DNA of 64,000 nucleotides from Pseudomonas mandelii (GCF_006438925.1 NZ_RCZA01000003.1:286241-350240); one strand, 5' to 3'; shown: positions 8,270 to 15,813, counted from the first letter of the stretch. The notes: generated from the letters alone by a model not told the origin. Numbers and translations are program-made.

Positions 8270-8715
8270 TCAAAGATATCCAGCCAGCCGAAGTGGCGCA
8301 CTGGGTCGATGCTCGCTGAAAGGAAAGAATGACCCTTGCGGCCAATCCCGAAGTGCACGGCGATAGGCCTGCAATTCGGCGTATTGATCGGTGGTCAATG
8401 TCGTGCCGCCACCGTCCTCCAGTTTGTCCCTGTCGCGGCGACCATACTGTCCGTGGCCGATAGCTGGCTATCACGCCAAAAACGCTCGGCCTTCGCTGCT
8501 TCCTCCGGCACAAGAGGCGGTGTATCCACAAGAACGGGATAGCCATTATCGGCGCGTACAGAAATCATTTTCGGGGTTACAGCCAACTGTTGGAGTAACG
8601 AAATCCATTAAGCCTGGGGGATTTCTATGACATCGGAAGGGATATCCGACGCATTGATTCCAGGAACATAAACACCACAGGTACTTGCGCTAAACAAAAC
8701 ATTGAACGCGTTCAT
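8270..8715 (-). pseudogene. Broken tail-fibre assembly chaperone gene
   Basis: Reading from the ATG at 8715, the product starts MNAFNVLFSASTCGVYVPG and runs 35 codons to an in-frame TAA (ending IEIPQA-stop). The same frame continues past the stop with WISLLQQLAVTPKMISVRA and ATDSMVAA, then shifts by one base. The other frame then continues with RDRDKLEDGGGTTLTTDQ and RALRDWPQGSFFPF to a TGA at 8270. Without the nonsense codon and one missing base (a GCC-CGC reduced to GCC-GCG) it would be a normal ~148-residue Caudo_TAP-type tail-fibre assembly protein. The ATG directly follows the TGA of the fibre gene upstream. Confidence 0.8.
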
Positions 8716-9380
8716 TCAATAACCCTTTGCAAAGTAGTTCACGCTCCACCCCGCCTGTACCTGCCCGGAAAAATTCCGGGCTTTCAGGCGGCAGCCCTGT
8801 TTGGTCCCGGTGCCCACAACCAGGATGACCATCGCCCCGTCGCCGCCCACATGGGTGGCAACGAGCGAAGAAAAAGCCATCGGGAACGAGATCGGGAAAG
8901 TGATATAGACATCGCCATTGGCATCCGTGGTGCCAACGCCCCATTGTTCAATGTTGCCACTGGGATACTTCTGGTAACCGACGTTGCCATAGGCGCCGGA
9001 GAAGGACGAAGCGTACTTGTCGCTGACCGAGCCCCCATCACGTTGGCCGCGGTCAGCGTAGCGCTCGCGGGAAAGACGTTAAAACCTGAAAACTGTAGAC
9101 CGCTGCGGGTCACGAATTCAGTGGTGGCAACCGACTGATCGCTGTCGAACTGTGGCGCGGTCACAAACAGCTTGTTACTGCGCAACGCCGTCAACAGTTG
9201 ATCGTTACTCGCCTCTGACGGTTTGATACCGGCAGCCTCGATGACTTTAAACAACTCCAGAGTGACACCGTTGCCCCAGCTGGCAGGGATCAAAGAACCC
9301 GGAGTCCCCGTGATCGGGTTTTCATCGACAAACTTGCCGTCCACCAGACCGGCGCTGGGGACACTATTGGGATAGTCCAC
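8716..9380 (-). pseudogene. Frameshifted tail-fibre gene
   Basis: Starts at GTG 9380 after AAGGA and begins MDYPNSVPSAGLVDGKFVD, the usual N-terminus of Pseudomonas tailocin fibre proteins. The next ~80 residues (GTPGSLIPASWGNGVTLEL, DNDQLL-like, then DSDQSVATTEFV) are fibre-like. At a run of five Gs (plus-strand C-run 9032-9036) the frame breaks. In the shifted frame GSVSDKYASSFSGAYGN, SGNIEQWGVGTTDANGD and NFSGQVQAGWSVNYFAKGY complete the receptor-binding tip up to a TGA at 8716. Restoring one G gives a ~221-residue fibre. The frameshift puts the tip out of frame with the base. Confidence 0.85.
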
Positions 9381-9465
9381 GGTATATCCTTCCGTTGGTA
9401 TTTTGCAGGCAGCCGTGTGCTGGCAACACAAGACTGCACTTCCAGTGATCAATAAGTTTCAGGGT

Positions 9466-10038
9466 TTATACGGTTACGACACTGACAGGTGAAGCCGGCC
9501 AGTCAATGATCAGCGGGAAGTCCGGCTGCTGTTCAATGTTCATCAACTTGAGCGTATAGCGTTTCCACTCTTGCAGAGTGGCCAGTTGAACATTGGTGGC
9601 CTCACCTAGTTCATAAGCGTATTGCAGCGGCGCGACGCGAATAACAATCTCACGCAGACGATTGTCTCGCTCGGCGTCGGCTTGAGCGGTTTTGCCTGTT
9701 CGTTCGGCAGCCAAGTCCAGCGCCCAGTCATCATTCAGCCAAACATAATATTCGCCGGGGCGAGGCTTGACGGTCAGATAGTCAGGCAACGGGCCCAACT
9801 CGTACCAGAATTGAAGGCCACCTGTGTCTTTGCGATACATCGGGCGGTTGCGCAAATCGATCAGTTGCGAAGCGGCACCGTTACGCCAAACCCATACATA
9901 ACCCGTTTCGGCGGCCGGCAATGCTTCCGGCAACTCTATGGCATTGCCTGGCAGGACAACGCCCATACCGGGGAACTCAGGCAACTCCACCGGACCGACC
10001 AATTCCTGCGTTGTTTCATAAACATAGTAATAAACCAT
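9466..10038 (-). CDS. Tail-fibre assembly chaperone (Caudo_TAP-like), apparently intact
   Basis: A 190-residue protein starting MVYYYVYETTQELVGPVEL, with RPMYRKDTGG, PRPGEYYVWLNDDWALD and a C-terminal LQYAYELGEATNVQLATLQEWKRY helical part typical of phage tail-fibre assembly proteins. The C-terminal helices resemble DUF4376/Caudo_TAP chaperones. The ATG at 10038 has GAGGTG five nucleotides upstream; a longer upstream start adds unconserved residues. It follows the fibre-tip scar gene, the normal fibre-then-chaperone order, but its cognate fibre has lost nearly all of its length. Confidence 0.8.
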   Translation of the reverse strand: MVYYYVYETTQELVGPVELPEFPGMGVVLPGNAIELPEALPAAETGYVWVWRNGAASQLIDLRNRPMYRKDTGGLQFWYELGPLPDYLTVKPRPGEYYVWLNDDWALDLAAERTGKTAQADAERDNRLREIVIRVAPLQYAYELGEATNVQLATLQEWKRYTLKLMNIEQQPDFPLIIDWPASPVSVVTV

Positions 10039-10095
10039 AAACACCTCTATTGAAAAATCTTGAGCATCCATTAAAAACGCAGACCAACGTTAATT

Positions 10096-10450
10096 TCAGA
10101 TGAGTTTTATTCTGCCTGGGTAGGCGACATTTCGTGGACGCGTTTCTATACCGCCGGTAACTTCGGTAAAACCAAGACTGCTCGGACCTTGATTGAATAG
10201 AGCATCGGGAGCGACTGACCCGGCACCTGAGGGAACACCCAACATGTCGCTTTTTAGTTCATGTCTGTGTGACTTCAATATATCAACGTGCCAACTACCA
10301 GCCATTCGACCTGGGTCAACACTGCGACCTTCGTCAACAACCCTCGGGGTACTGACTTGCAGCGTTTCGAGGTCGATGCCGGCAGCCACGCGACCGGCGA
10401 GGGTTGGGCAGTGATCGCGCAGTTGGGCAATCAGGGGGGGTGAGTTTCAT
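10096..10450 (-). pseudogene. Deletion-scar chimera: start of a gp37-like tail gene fused to the tip of a tail fibre
   Basis: After correcting a one-base insertion in a C7 run (10434-10440), the frame from ATG 10450 reads MKLTPLIAQLRDHCPTLAGR then VAAGIDLETLQ, resembling the start of the gp37-like tail protein that follows the holin in Mu-like tailocins. At about STPRVVDEG it passes into a tail-collar/fibre end: GRSVDPGRMAGSWHVD, HRHELKSD and the terminal ETRPRNVAYPGRIKLI. About 118 codons remain. The junction is the site where the whole sheath-tube-tape-baseplate block appears to have been lost. As it stands the C7 run puts the ATG out of frame with the rest. Confidence 0.72.
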
Positions 10451-10470
10451 GGTGTTTTCACCGGGCAATA

Positions 10471-10494
10471 AAAAACCCGCTTGTTGGCGGGTTT
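10471..10494 (-). terminator. Rho-independent terminator downstream of the holin gene
   Basis: A perfect stem AAACCCGC / GCGGGTTT with a six-base loop is followed on the minus strand by a T6 tract. It would end leftward transcription between the holin and the scar gene. A second, weaker hairpin (CCCGC..GCGGG) lies just to its right. Confidence 0.7.
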
Positions 10495-10584
10495 GAGTGA
10501 AAGGTACTGGCCTTGGGAAACCCGCGTCCTTGCGGGTCGGATGCCGGTCGGCACCGCTGCTCGCCATTCCATTGGGCTTTGTGT

Positions 10585-10932
10585 TCAGTGATCCTGGTGG
10601 GGATCTCGCGGCGGCACTTCGCAAACGCCAATCCGCTTGGCAGCCCAGCGTTCATAAAGGCCAATGGCAACGTCTGCCCCGGCCATCGCCGTCAGGCAAC
10701 CGAACGCGCAAGCCGTCCAGATCGACACGCCGGCGGCATACAGCAGCATGATGGCCGAGACCCCACAGACCATGCAGGCCCCGGATCGCAAGGCCAGGCG
10801 CCGCAGCAATGACCAGCCGCGGGCGCCCTCCTTGTCGGCGCGCCACATTTCGCCGGACACCCCGCCCACCAGGGCGAGGACGATGACGAGCCAGATCGGC
10901 ATGTCCAGCAACGCTTGTTGCTCGTTTGTCAT
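10585..10932 (-). CDS. Tailocin/phage holin
   Basis: A 115-residue protein with three hydrophobic segments (about 12-30, 43-65 and 70-85), ending in a charged tail (RWAAKRIGVCEVPPRDP). Phrases such as MTNEQQALLDMPIWLVI and GGVSGEMWRADKEG are those of the holin that opens the lysis programme of P. fluorescens-type R-tailocins. The ATG at 10932 has AGGAGG six nucleotides upstream. The frame is intact. In complete clusters it stands first after the repressor, as here. Confidence 0.88.
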   Translation of the reverse strand: MTNEQQALLDMPIWLVIVLALVGGVSGEMWRADKEGARGWSLLRRLALRSGACMVCGVSAIMLLYAAGVSIWTACAFGCLTAMAGADVAIGLYERWAAKRIGVCEVPPRDPHQDH

Positions 10933-10965
10933 GTCACGCCTCCTGGGGGTGATTGATGAGTGGTA

Positions 10966-10984
10966 TGTGTGTGTGTGTGTGTGT
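10966..10984 (+). repeat. TG dinucleotide tract
   Basis: An uninterrupted run of nine TG units plus one T lies ~25 nt upstream of the holin ribosome-binding site. Such tracts are uncommon in this GC-rich core genome and can change length by slippage. Confidence 0.8.
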
Positions 10985-11032
10985 CTTTCAAACGGTGTCT
11001 CTTGAGTTGCCTGAGGGTAGGTAGGCATTCCA

Positions 11033-11058
11033 AAAAGCCCGGTGCTAACCGGGCTTTT
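11033..11058. terminator. Strong bidirectional terminator between the leader promoter and the holin gene
   Basis: AAAAGCCCGG and CCGGGCTTTT pair perfectly around a six-base loop, with T-tracts on both strands. For leftward transcripts begun at about 11282 it would give a ~250-nt RNA that ends before the holin gene unless it is read through. Confidence 0.85.
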
Positions 11059-11114
11059 CAGAATGCGGTCCTTCGCGTTGACCTTTCGGCGCTACTGGCG
11101 CGGTACGAGTCCAT

Positions 11115-11225
11115 TCAAATTGTTTTTCCGACCGCGGTCCCTGCCCGCCGGATAACTGCTTCTGGTGCTTTACGCTGCACACCCGGGTCAGTTGCCAACC
11201 CTCTGAACCGTTGAAGCCGGTTCAT
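11115..11225 (-). CDS. Possible 36-codon ORF in the leader upstream of the holin
   Basis: ATG at 11225 opens a short frame (MNRLQRFRGLATDPGVQRK at its start) ending at a TGA at 11115. It is rich in Arg and Lys. AAGG lies about seven nucleotides before the ATG. It begins ~57 nt after the predicted start of transcription at 11282 and precedes the terminator at 11033-11058. I do not recognise it. It could be a leader peptide or a chance frame in a non-coding RNA. Confidence 0.3.
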   Translation of the reverse strand: MNRLQRFRGLATDPGVQRKAPEAVIRRAGTAVGKTI

Positions 11226-11288
11226 CGCTGCCTTTGTGGTGGAACTAAAGAGCTTCGTTTCGAGCTGCTTTTGAGCTGCTTGAGACAA

Positions 11289-11361
11289 AGAATATGCATG
11301 GATGCATATACAGTCAATGCATTAATGCATTTATTTATGCGTTAAAAATGCACATACGCAT
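11289..11361 (-). promoter_or_regulatory. Leftward promoter overlapped by a three-operator array
   Basis: On the minus strand TTGACT (11317-11312) and TATTCT (11294-11289) are separated by exactly 17 nt. Three inverted repeats with TGCAT/TGCGT cores overlie or flank it: 11292-11309 (8-bp arms, filling the spacer), 11316-11331 (7-bp arms, overlapping the -35) and 11337-11361 (ATGCGT/ACGCAT arms). Their centres are ~23 and ~25 bp apart. This is the layout of a repressor-occluded phage promoter. The S24 repressor encoded next door is the natural ligand, by inference. Confidence 0.75.
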
Positions 11362-11407
11362 GAAAGTCCCGCAGACAAAGGCGCTGGTGGTTTTTGGCAG
11401 GCGAAAA

Positions 11408-11431
11408 AAAACCCGCTCGGTGGCGGGTTTT
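11408..11431. terminator. Terminator downstream of the repressor gene
   Basis: AAAACCCGC pairs with GCGGGTTTT over a six-base loop, with an A-run on one side and T-run on the other. It can stop leftward transcription from the repressor gene 18 nt after its stop codon. Confidence 0.8.
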
Positions 11432-11448
11432 ATCTGACAGTGGTGAGG

Positions 11449-12192
11449 TTAACGGGCGTACATGCCCCACCAGAAGACGTGACCGAGGATGACAATCTGC
11501 TCTTCCTGGATTTCCTGGAAGGTGTAGTCCTCGTCCGGATGTTCATCGCGATTGAAGCTGCGCAGGCGTATGCCGGTAGGCAGGCGATAAAGCTGTTTCA
11601 CCCGCAGCTGGCCGTTATGGTTGATGGCATAAAGGTCGCCATCCACGATATCGCCGATCCCGCACTTGCCGGCATTAACGCCGACGGTGGCGCCGTCGCG
11701 CAGTACCGGCAACATACTGTTGCCGCGCACCGTCACGCATTTGGCCTGGTCGAACTGCACGCCGTTGTGGCGCAGACTCCGCTTGCCGAAGCGCAGGCTA
11801 GAGCGCTCGCTCTCTTCGATGACGAACCTTCCTGATCCTGCAGCCAATTCAACCTCGCGAAGAAAGGGGACCGATACCTCGTCATCATCGACGGGCGTAT
11901 CGTCGTCCCACAGACTTATGTCCTTGAGTTCCGAATGCAATTGATCGCGCCCGGTGCTGGCTGCCGGCGCAACATCCGCACGGCCCCGCAACTGGTCGGT
12001 GCTCACGGCGAAGTACTCGGCAATCTTCGAGATGTGTTTATCCGAGGGATCGACGATCTTCCCGCTGAGGATCCGCGAGAGAGTGGATTGAGGCACGCCG
12101 GTGCGACGGTGAAGCTCCGTGGGGGAGATCCCGTGCTGATCGAGCAGCGCTCTTAAGACGGTAGAAACATTGCGTTTTTGCATAAAGCGCAT
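11449..12192 (-). CDS. prtR: Tailocin repressor, XRE-HTH plus S24 peptidase (PrtR/CI-like)
   Basis: An N-terminal helix-turn-helix (GISPTELHRRTGVPQSTLSR, then ILSGKIVDPSDKHISK) is joined to a C-terminal LexA/CI-type S24 peptidase domain. The autocleavage set is visible: an Ala-Gly site in ELAAGSGRF, the nucleophile serine in VRGNSMLPVL and the lysine in GQLRVKQLYRL. RecA filaments stimulate self-cleavage in this family, so it should lift repression during the SOS response. Start taken at ATG 12192; ATG 12183 is also possible, neither with a good ribosome-binding site. The nearby operator-like repeats are its likely targets. It is divergent from mutS. Confidence 0.88.
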   Translation of the reverse strand: MRFMQKRNVSTVLRALLDQHGISPTELHRRTGVPQSTLSRILSGKIVDPSDKHISKIAEYFAVSTDQLRGRADVAPAASTGRDQLHSELKDISLWDDDTPVDDDEVSVPFLREVELAAGSGRFVIEESERSSLRFGKRSLRHNGVQFDQAKCVTVRGNSMLPVLRDGATVGVNAGKCGIGDIVDGDLYAINHNGQLRVKQLYRLPTGIRLRSFNRDEHPDEDYTFQEIQEEQIVILGHVFWWGMYAR

Positions 12193-12229
12193 AGTGCTTG
12201 TTCTTTTCGCGGAAAACAAATGCCAAATT

Positions 12230-12255
12230 GCATAAATTTCGCATATGTCGTGCAT
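12230..12255. promoter_or_regulatory. GCAT half-site array upstream of the repressor gene
   Basis: Three GCAT cores at 12230, 12241 and 12252 are spaced exactly 11 bp, one helical turn, 38-63 bp upstream of the repressor ATG. Their core matches that of the operators at 11292-11361. They are a candidate autoregulatory site and lie within the intergenic region shared with mutS. Confidence 0.5.
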
Positions 12256-12394
12256 AGACAGAAGAAATGTATCCCGGGGCTTTCATGCCTGCGTCGGGTG
12301 GACCGCCCATGTTAACCTTGCGCCCATCGCGGAAAAGCCGGGCCGATGCCCCTCCTTTGCCCTACACCTTTCAACGAATTTGCCTGATTATCCG

Positions 12395-14974
12395 ATGAAT
12401 AAAGCGCTCTCTGATCTGTCCTCCCACACGCCAATGATGCAACAGTACTGGCGCCTGAAAAACCAGCACCCTGACCAGCTGATGTTCTACCGCATGGGCG
12501 ACTTCTACGAGATCTTCTATGAAGACGCGAAGAAGGCCGCCAAATTGCTGGACATCACCCTGACCGCCCGCGGGCAGTCGGCGGGTCAGGCGATTCCGAT
12601 GTGTGGGATTCCTTACCACGCCGCGGAAGGCTACCTGGCGAAACTGGTCAAGCTCGGCGAGTCGGTGGTGATCTGTGAGCAGGTCGGCGACCCGGCGACC
12701 AGCAAGGGCCCAGTGGATCGTCAGGTGGTGCGGATCATCACGCCGGGTACTGTCAGCGATGAAGCGTTGCTGGATGAGCGTCGGGATAACCTGATCGCGG
12801 CGGTGCTGGGTGACGAGCGTCTGTTCGGCCTGGCGGTGCTGGATATCACCAGCGGCAACTTCACCGTGCTGGAAATCAAGGGCTGGGAAAACCTGTTGGC
12901 AGAACTGGAGCGCGTCAATCCGGTGGAGCTGATGATCCCGGACGACTGGCCGAAGGATCTGCCGGCGGAGAAACGTCGTGGGGTTCGTCGCCGCGCGCCG
13001 TGGGATTTCGAACGTGATTCGGCGCTGAAAAGTCTTTGCCAGCAGTTTTCCACCCAGGACCTGAAAGGCTTCGGTTGCGAGAACCTGACCCTGGCCATCG
13101 GCGCGGCCGGCTGCCTGCTCAGTTACGCCAAGGAAACCCAGCGCACCGCCCTGCCCCACTTGCGCAGCCTGCGCCATGAACGCCTGGATGACACCGTGGT
13201 GCTGGACGGCGCGAGCCGTCGCAACCTGGAGCTGGACACCAACCTGGCCGGTGGTCGCGACAACACGTTGCAATCGGTGGTCGACCGCTGCCAGACCGCC
13301 ATGGGCAGCCGCCTGCTGACCCGCTGGCTGAACCGTCCGCTGCGGGATCTGACCGTATTGCTGGCGCGCCAGACCTCGATCACCTGCCTGCTCGACGGTT
13401 ACCGCTTCGAGAAACTGCAACCGCAGCTCAAGGAAATCGGCGACATCGAGCGAATCCTGGCACGGATCGGCCTGCGCAATGCCCGCCCTCGTGACCTGGC
13501 TCGCCTGCGCGATGCGCTCGGTGCACTGCCAGAACTGCAAGTGGCGATGAACGAACTGGAAGCTCCGCACATTATTCAACTGGCGAAGACCACCAGCACC
13601 TACCCGGAACTGGCGGCCCTGCTGGAAAAAGCCATCATCGACAACCCGCCAGCAGTGATCCGTGACGGTGGCGTATTGAAAACCGGTTACGACGCCGAGT
13701 TGGACGACTTGCAATCGCTCAGCGAAAACGCCGGGCAGTTTTTGATCGACCTCGAAGCCCGCGAGAAGGCCCGCACCGGTCTGTCTCATTTGAAAGTCGG
13801 TTACAACCGCATTCATGGCTACTTCATCGAGTTGCCAAGCAAGCAGGCCGAATCGGCGCCGGCCGATTACATCCGTCGCCAGACGTTGAAGGGTGCCGAG
13901 CGCTTCATTACGCCGGAACTGAAGGCGTTCGAGGACAAGGCGCTGTCGGCGAAGAGCCGCGCCCTGGCTCGCGAGAAGATGCTCTACGAAGCACTGCTCG
14001 AAGATTTGATCGCCCAGTTGCCACCGTTGCAGGACACCGCCGCGGCACTGGCCGAGCTGGACGTGCTGAGCAACCTTGCCGAGCGTGCGCTGAACCTCGA
14101 TCTGAACTGCCCGCGCTTCGTCAGTGAGCCATGCATGCGCATCAGCCAGGGTCGTCACCCGGTGGTCGAGCAAGTGCTGACCACGCCGTTCGTGGCCAAC
14201 GACCTGAGCCTCGACGACAACACCCGCATGCTGGTGATCACCGGTCCGAACATGGGCGGTAAATCCACCTACATGCGCCAGACCGCTCTGATCGTGCTGC
14301 TGGCACACATCGGCAGCTTCGTACCGGCAGCCAGCTGCGAGTTGTCTCTGGTGGACCGGATCTTTACCCGGATCGGCTCCAGCGATGACCTGGCCGGCGG
14401 GCGTTCGACCTTCATGGTCGAAATGAGCGAAACCGCGAACATTCTGCACAACGCCACCGAGCGCAGCCTGGTGCTGATGGACGAAGTCGGTCGCGGCACC
14501 AGCACCTTTGACGGTCTGTCCCTGGCGTGGGCTGCGGCCGAACGCCTGGCACATCTGCGGGCTTATACGCTGTTCGCCACCCACTACTTTGAGCTGACCG
14601 TGTTGCCGGAAGCCCAGCCGTTGGTGGCCAACGTTCACCTTAACGCCACCGAGCACAACGAACGCATCGTGTTCCTGCACCACGTGCTGCCAGGGCCTGC
14701 CAGCCAGAGCTACGGCCTTGCGGTTGCGCAGTTGGCCGGTGTGCCGAGCGAAGTGATCGTTCGCGCTCGCGAACACCTGGGCCGGCTGGAAGCGACCGCC
14801 CTCCCTCATGAAGTTCCCAAGACTGCCAAAGGCAAACCGGCGGCGCCGCAGCAGAGCGACATGTTCGCCAGCCTGCCGCATCCGGTGCTGGATGATCTGG
14901 CTAAACTTGATCTGGACGACATGACACCGCGTCGGGCGCTCGAAATGCTCTATACACTGAAGACACGGATCTAA
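12395..14974 (+). CDS. mutS: DNA mismatch repair protein MutS
   Basis: MutS recognises mismatches and starts methyl-independent or -directed repair with MutL. 859 residues, the normal length. The N-terminal mismatch-binding domain carries the Phe-x-Glu wedge ([15 protein letters not shown]), and the C-terminal ATPase carries Walker [24 protein letters not shown] and Walker [15 protein letters not shown], with the ATHYFEL switch. The ATG at 12395 gives the conserved [18 protein letters not shown] start; longer frames run into the repressor promoter region. It forms the second border of the tailocin hotspot. Confidence 0.97.
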   Translation: MNKALSDLSSHTPMMQQYWRLKNQHPDQLMFYRMGDFYEIFYEDAKKAAKLLDITLTARGQSAGQAIPMCGIPYHAAEGYLAKLVKLGESVVICEQVGDPATSKGPVDRQVVRIITPGTVSDEALLDERRDNLIAAVLGDERLFGLAVLDITSGNFTVLEIKGWENLLAELERVNPVELMIPDDWPKDLPAEKRRGVRRRAPWDFERDSALKSLCQQFSTQDLKGFGCENLTLAIGAAGCLLSYAKETQRTALPHLRSLRHERLDDTVVLDGASRRNLELDTNLAGGRDNTLQSVVDRCQTAMGSRLLTRWLNRPLRDLTVLLARQTSITCLLDGYRFEKLQPQLKEIGDIERILARIGLRNARPRDLARLRDALGALPELQVAMNELEAPHIIQLAKTTSTYPELAALLEKAIIDNPPAVIRDGGVLKTGYDAELDDLQSLSENAGQFLIDLEAREKARTGLSHLKVGYNRIHGYFIELPSKQAESAPADYIRRQTLKGAERFITPELKAFEDKALSAKSRALAREKMLYEALLEDLIAQLPPLQDTAAALAELDVLSNLAERALNLDLNCPRFVSEPCMRISQGRHPVVEQVLTTPFVANDLSLDDNTRMLVITGPNMGGKSTYMRQTALIVLLAHIGSFVPAASCELSLVDRIFTRIGSSDDLAGGRSTFMVEMSETANILHNATERSLVLMDEVGRGTSTFDGLSLAWAAAERLAHLRAYTLFATHYFELTVLPEAQPLVANVHLNATEHNERIVFLHHVLPGPASQSYGLAVAQLAGVPSEVIVRAREHLGRLEATALPHEVPKTAKGKPAAPQQSDMFASLPHPVLDDLAKLDLDDMTPRRALEMLYTLKTRI

Positions 14975-15007
14975 CGCACTTGCCTGCAAGCTGTTAGAAT
15001 CTCGCGC

Positions 15008-15061
15008 GGTTTGGGATGCTGCTGGCTTATAGCCTGACCAGCAGACTATCGCTCCCAAACC
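15008..15061 (+). promoter_or_regulatory. Two-tier hairpin in the fdxA leader
   Basis: An outer stem GGTTTGGGA / TCCCAAACC encloses CTGCTGG / CCAGCAG and a smaller GGCT / AGCC stem. A TAGAAT -10-like hexamer lies just upstream, so the hairpin would stand near the 5' end of the fdxA mRNA, ~55 nt before the ATG. It has no U-tract, so it is more likely a stabilising or regulatory leader than a terminator. Confidence 0.55.
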
Positions 15062-15116
15062 TGGCGACCCCAACGTGAAGGGGCTCCGCTGCCGCCGCCT
15101 GAGGAGAAAATTAGAA

Positions 15117-15440
15117 ATGACCTTCGTCGTCACCGACAACTGCATCAAGTGCAAGTACACCGACTGCGTAGAAGTCTGTCCGGTGGACTGCTTTTACGAA
15201 GGCCCGAACTTCCTGGTGATTCACCCGGATGAGTGCATCGACTGCGCACTGTGCGAACCAGAGTGCCCTGCCGTGGCCATCTTCTCCGAAGATGAAGTCC
15301 CGGAAGACATGCAGCAATTCATTCAGCTGAACGTTGAGCTGGCGGAAATCTGGCCCAACATCACCGAGAAGAAAGAATCGTTGCCCGACGCCGAAGAGTG
15401 GGATGGCGTCAAAGGCAAGATCAAAGACCTCGAACGCTGA
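15117..15440 (+). CDS. fdxA: Seven-iron ferredoxin FdxA
   Basis: A 107-residue cytoplasmic electron carrier with one 3Fe-4S and one 4Fe-4S cluster. The first cysteine group is [19 protein letters not shown] and the second is [12 protein letters not shown]. The ATG at 15117 follows a GAGGAGAAAA ribosome-binding site. Transcribed alone after mutS, with its own structured leader and terminator. The electron partners are not evident from the neighbourhood. Confidence 0.96.
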   Translation: MTFVVTDNCIKCKYTDCVEVCPVDCFYEGPNFLVIHPDECIDCALCEPECPAVAIFSEDEVPEDMQQFIQLNVELAEIWPNITEKKESLPDAEEWDGVKGKIKDLER

Positions 15441-15456
15441 TTACTTCCGCGTTCTC

Positions 15457-15482
15457 GAAAAGGCCCCTCGCGGGCCTTTTTG
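15457..15482 (+). terminator. fdxA terminator
   Basis: AAAAGGCCC and GGGCCTTTT pair across a short loop, followed by a T-tract on the plus strand, 17 nt after the fdxA stop. Confidence 0.85.
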
Positions 15483-15495
15483 CTTTTCTGCAGGC

Positions 15496-15627
15496 AAAAA
15501 AAGGGGCGGTTTGACCCGCCCACATTTTTCCCTATTCCCTGTGTTCCTTTTCATCGTCCTGATGAATCGCTTCCTGCGATGTCCTTCCCCCTCATCCTTG
15601 AAGGGTGTGTCTGTCCGTCGACACAGT
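15496..15627 (-). ncRNA. rgsA: Small RNA RgsA (P16 family)
   Basis: An RNA of about 130 nt without an ORF, in the fdxA-rpoS gap where RgsA is encoded in Pseudomonas. On the minus strand a CTAGTAT -10 element (15638-15632), with no clear -35, fits the sigma-S dependence known for rgsA. The 3' end is a perfect GGGCGG / CCGCCC hairpin followed by T7. The body has several GGA-containing segments (AAGGATG, GAAGGACA, GCAGGAAGC, TCAGGACG). RgsA contributes to oxidative-stress tolerance and responds to RpoS and, indirectly, GacA. The exact ends are estimates. Confidence 0.75.
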
Positions 15628-15795
15628 TCAGATACTAGAGAATTCCCTACCAAGAGCAATCGCCCCCGATAGCTGAAATTGCCTGTCACAAGCCATTAAT
15701 CTAAAAAAATAATCATATAAATCAATTAGTTAATCTTCTCTCACGTAGGAAAATGTACGACTGCTACTCATTGAATTAGCGAACACTTACGAAAG

Positions 15796-15813
15796 AGTAA
15801 GCAAAAACTTACA
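15796..15813. promoter_or_regulatory. GacA-box-like palindrome upstream of rgsA
   Basis: AGTAAG-N6-CTTACA, one base from the GacA upstream activating sequence TGTAAG-N6-CTTACA, lies ~170 nt upstream of the predicted rgsA start in an AT-rich stretch. An overlapping inverse arrangement, CTTAC-N6-GTAAG, occupies 15786-15801. Confidence 0.6.

Noticed and set aside
7153..12192. Active prophage
   Set aside because: No integrase, terminase, capsid, portal or replication genes, and no attachment-site repeats visible at the edges. The content fits a tailocin remnant.
12371..15160. 929-codon frame antisense to mutS
   Set aside because: It is the shadow of a GC-rich gene; the plus strand encodes full-length MutS with all motifs, and the antisense frame has no recognisable domain.
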